From: Tropicibacter alexandrii
GTDB lineage: Bacteria; Pseudomonadota; Alphaproteobacteria; Rhodobacterales; Rhodobacteraceae
NCBI RefSeq assembly: GCF_003667315.2
Contig: NZ_RCTZ02000001.1
Span: 62,001 to 126,000, forward strand
Length of the DNA stretch: 64,000 nucleotides
Reading direction: 5' to 3'
In this document: positions 63,085 through 64,000 of the stretch, in pieces
How positions within the stretch are numbered: the stretch's first letter is position 1
How the letters are laid out: every line of letters begins with the position of its first letter
Notes under the pieces: generated by a model
Databases searched by the model: none
Told to the model about the DNA's origin: nothing
Seen by the model: the letters and a program-made list of their open reading frames with translations, nothing else
Translations under genes and position numbers: made by a program

Positions 63085-64000
63085 CTAGACCGGACGGCTG
63101 ATCCTCCCCCCGCCGATGGCCGCTGCCACACCGGTCGTGGTCTTGCAGGAGGTCGGCAAACCCCGCGCCACGCGCGCCGCGAGGAAGGCAAAGGCCTGCG
63201 CCTCCAGCATGTCGCCATCGAGACCCGCGGCCTCGACCGGCTCCACCGGGCAATCCAGACCCGCCGCCAGCATCTGCATCATCACCGGGTTGTGCCGTCC
63301 GCCCCCCGTCACCAGCAACCGCTCCGGCGGGGAGGGGCAATGCTCCATCCCCTGCATCACCGCCGCCGCCGCCATGCCCGTCATGGTCGCCGCCGCATCC
63401 GCGTCGGACAGTTCCCGCACCAGATCCAGCATCAGGGAAAAATCGTCCCGGTCCAGCGACTTGGGCGGGATCTTGCGGAAATAGCCTTCGTCCAGAAACA
63501 GCTCCAACGCGCCTTCCTCGACTCGGCCCTTGCGGGCCAGCGCGCCGTCGCGATCGCAGTCCAGCCCCAGCCGCTGCGCCACCAGATCGTTGATCGGTGC
63601 ATTGGCCGGCCCCGTGTCAAACGCCAAGAGCGCCCCCGGCGCCTCTGGCTTGGCGCTGCGCGGATCGACCCAAGTCAGGTTGCCCACACCGCCGAGGTTG
63701 AGAAAGGCCAAGGGCCGTTCCGCCCCGATCCACCGCGCACAGGCCCAGTGGTAGAAGGGCGCCAAGGGCGCCCCCTCGCCGCCCAGTTCCACATCCATCG
63801 ACCGGAAATCCCAGACCACCGGCAGCCCCAACGCCTCGGCGAGCGCATCGCCATCGCCCAATTGATGCGTGCCGCGCCCGCGCGGCTCATGCGCCAGCGT
63901 CTGACCGTGGAACCCCACCAACTCGGCCCGGTCGAAACCCGACAGCACCTCGATATGCGCCCGCTGGATCACCTCCAGCGCCTCGGCCACATCGTCCCCT
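63085..64000 (-). CDS. anmK: Anhydro-N-acetylmuramic acid kinase (5' end outside window)
   Basis: A partial frame of 304 codons plus stop. [11 protein letters not shown]-like [25 protein letters not shown] and the C-terminal GGGRHNP are typical of AnmK. The N-terminal GTSxDG motif (about the first 60 residues) lies beyond the window. AnmK phosphorylates and opens anhydro-MurNAc during peptidoglycan recycling. It converges on moaA across the palindrome array. Confidence 0.93.
   Translation of the reverse strand, partial: GDDVAEALEVIQRAHIEVLSGFDRAELVGFHGQTLAHEPRGRGTHQLGDGDALAEALGLPVVWDFRSMDVELGGEGAPLAPFYHWACARWIGAERPLAFLNLGGVGNLTWVDPRSAKPEAPGALLAFDTGPANAPINDLVAQRLGLDCDRDGALARKGRVEEGALELFLDEGYFRKIPPKSLDRDDFSLMLDLVRELSDADAAATMTGMAAAAVMQGMEHCPSPPERLLVTGGGRHNPVMMQMLAAGLDCPVEPVEAAGLDGDMLEAQAFAFLAARVARGLPTSCKTTTGVAAAIGGGRISRPV

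Overview
Organism and overall character. The window is high-G+C, densely coded DNA from an alphaproteobacterium, most likely of the Rhodobacterales / Roseobacter group. The case rests on content and order: a complete 14-subunit complex I (nuo) cluster split by many small accessory genes, followed by birA-coaX-rnj (ribonuclease J); a leucine-degradation (liu-type) operon; divergent lysR-pirin; and lon with a heat-shock promoter. It reads as chromosomal backbone. I found no insertion sequence, prophage, CRISPR array or rRNA. The species cannot be fixed from sequence alone.

Layout. 1-3600: tail of an acidic protein, a LysR regulator divergent from pirin and an FMN reductase, and an SGNH-hydrolase lipoprotein. 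3764-4050: two tRNA-Val genes (anticodons UAC and CAC). 4070-7473: HU-like protein, a tiny secreted protein, lon. 7856-14543: surface-glycan genes (GT8 transferase, epimerase, sulfotransferase-like protein, two related family-2-like glycosyltransferases) surrounding tgt. 14738-19967: RhlE-type helicase, OsmC protein, double-PilZ protein, ribonuclease J, coaX. 19980-42677: birA and the nuo cluster. 42898-53060: membrane protein, then the leucine-degradation operon (ivd, carboxylase subunits, HMG-CoA lyase, acyl-CoA synthetase, GST) with a macrodomain protein and small secreted proteins inserted. 53239-64000: SH3 protein, DegT aminotransferase, MmgE/PrpD protein, gph, glmU-glmS-AlkD-like gene, lipoprotein, moaA and a partial anmK.

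How the parts work together. The nuo genes encode the proton-pumping NADH dehydrogenase. The liu genes turn leucine-derived isovaleryl-CoA into acetyl-CoA and acetoacetate. glmU and glmS supply UDP-GlcNAc for the envelope, to which the glycosyltransferases may add. The most unusual part is the nuo cluster. Thirteen non-nuo genes lie between its subunits: four lipoproteins, two tiny genes of 48 and 59 codons, an A+T-rich two-helix membrane protein, and two proteins that share a helix-hairpin-helix domain with a C-terminal extension of NuoE. A plus-strand gene and two strong terminators show that the cluster is not one simple transcript. Outside genes, the most striking DNA is a run of four perfect 20-bp palindromes that fills the space between moaA and anmK.
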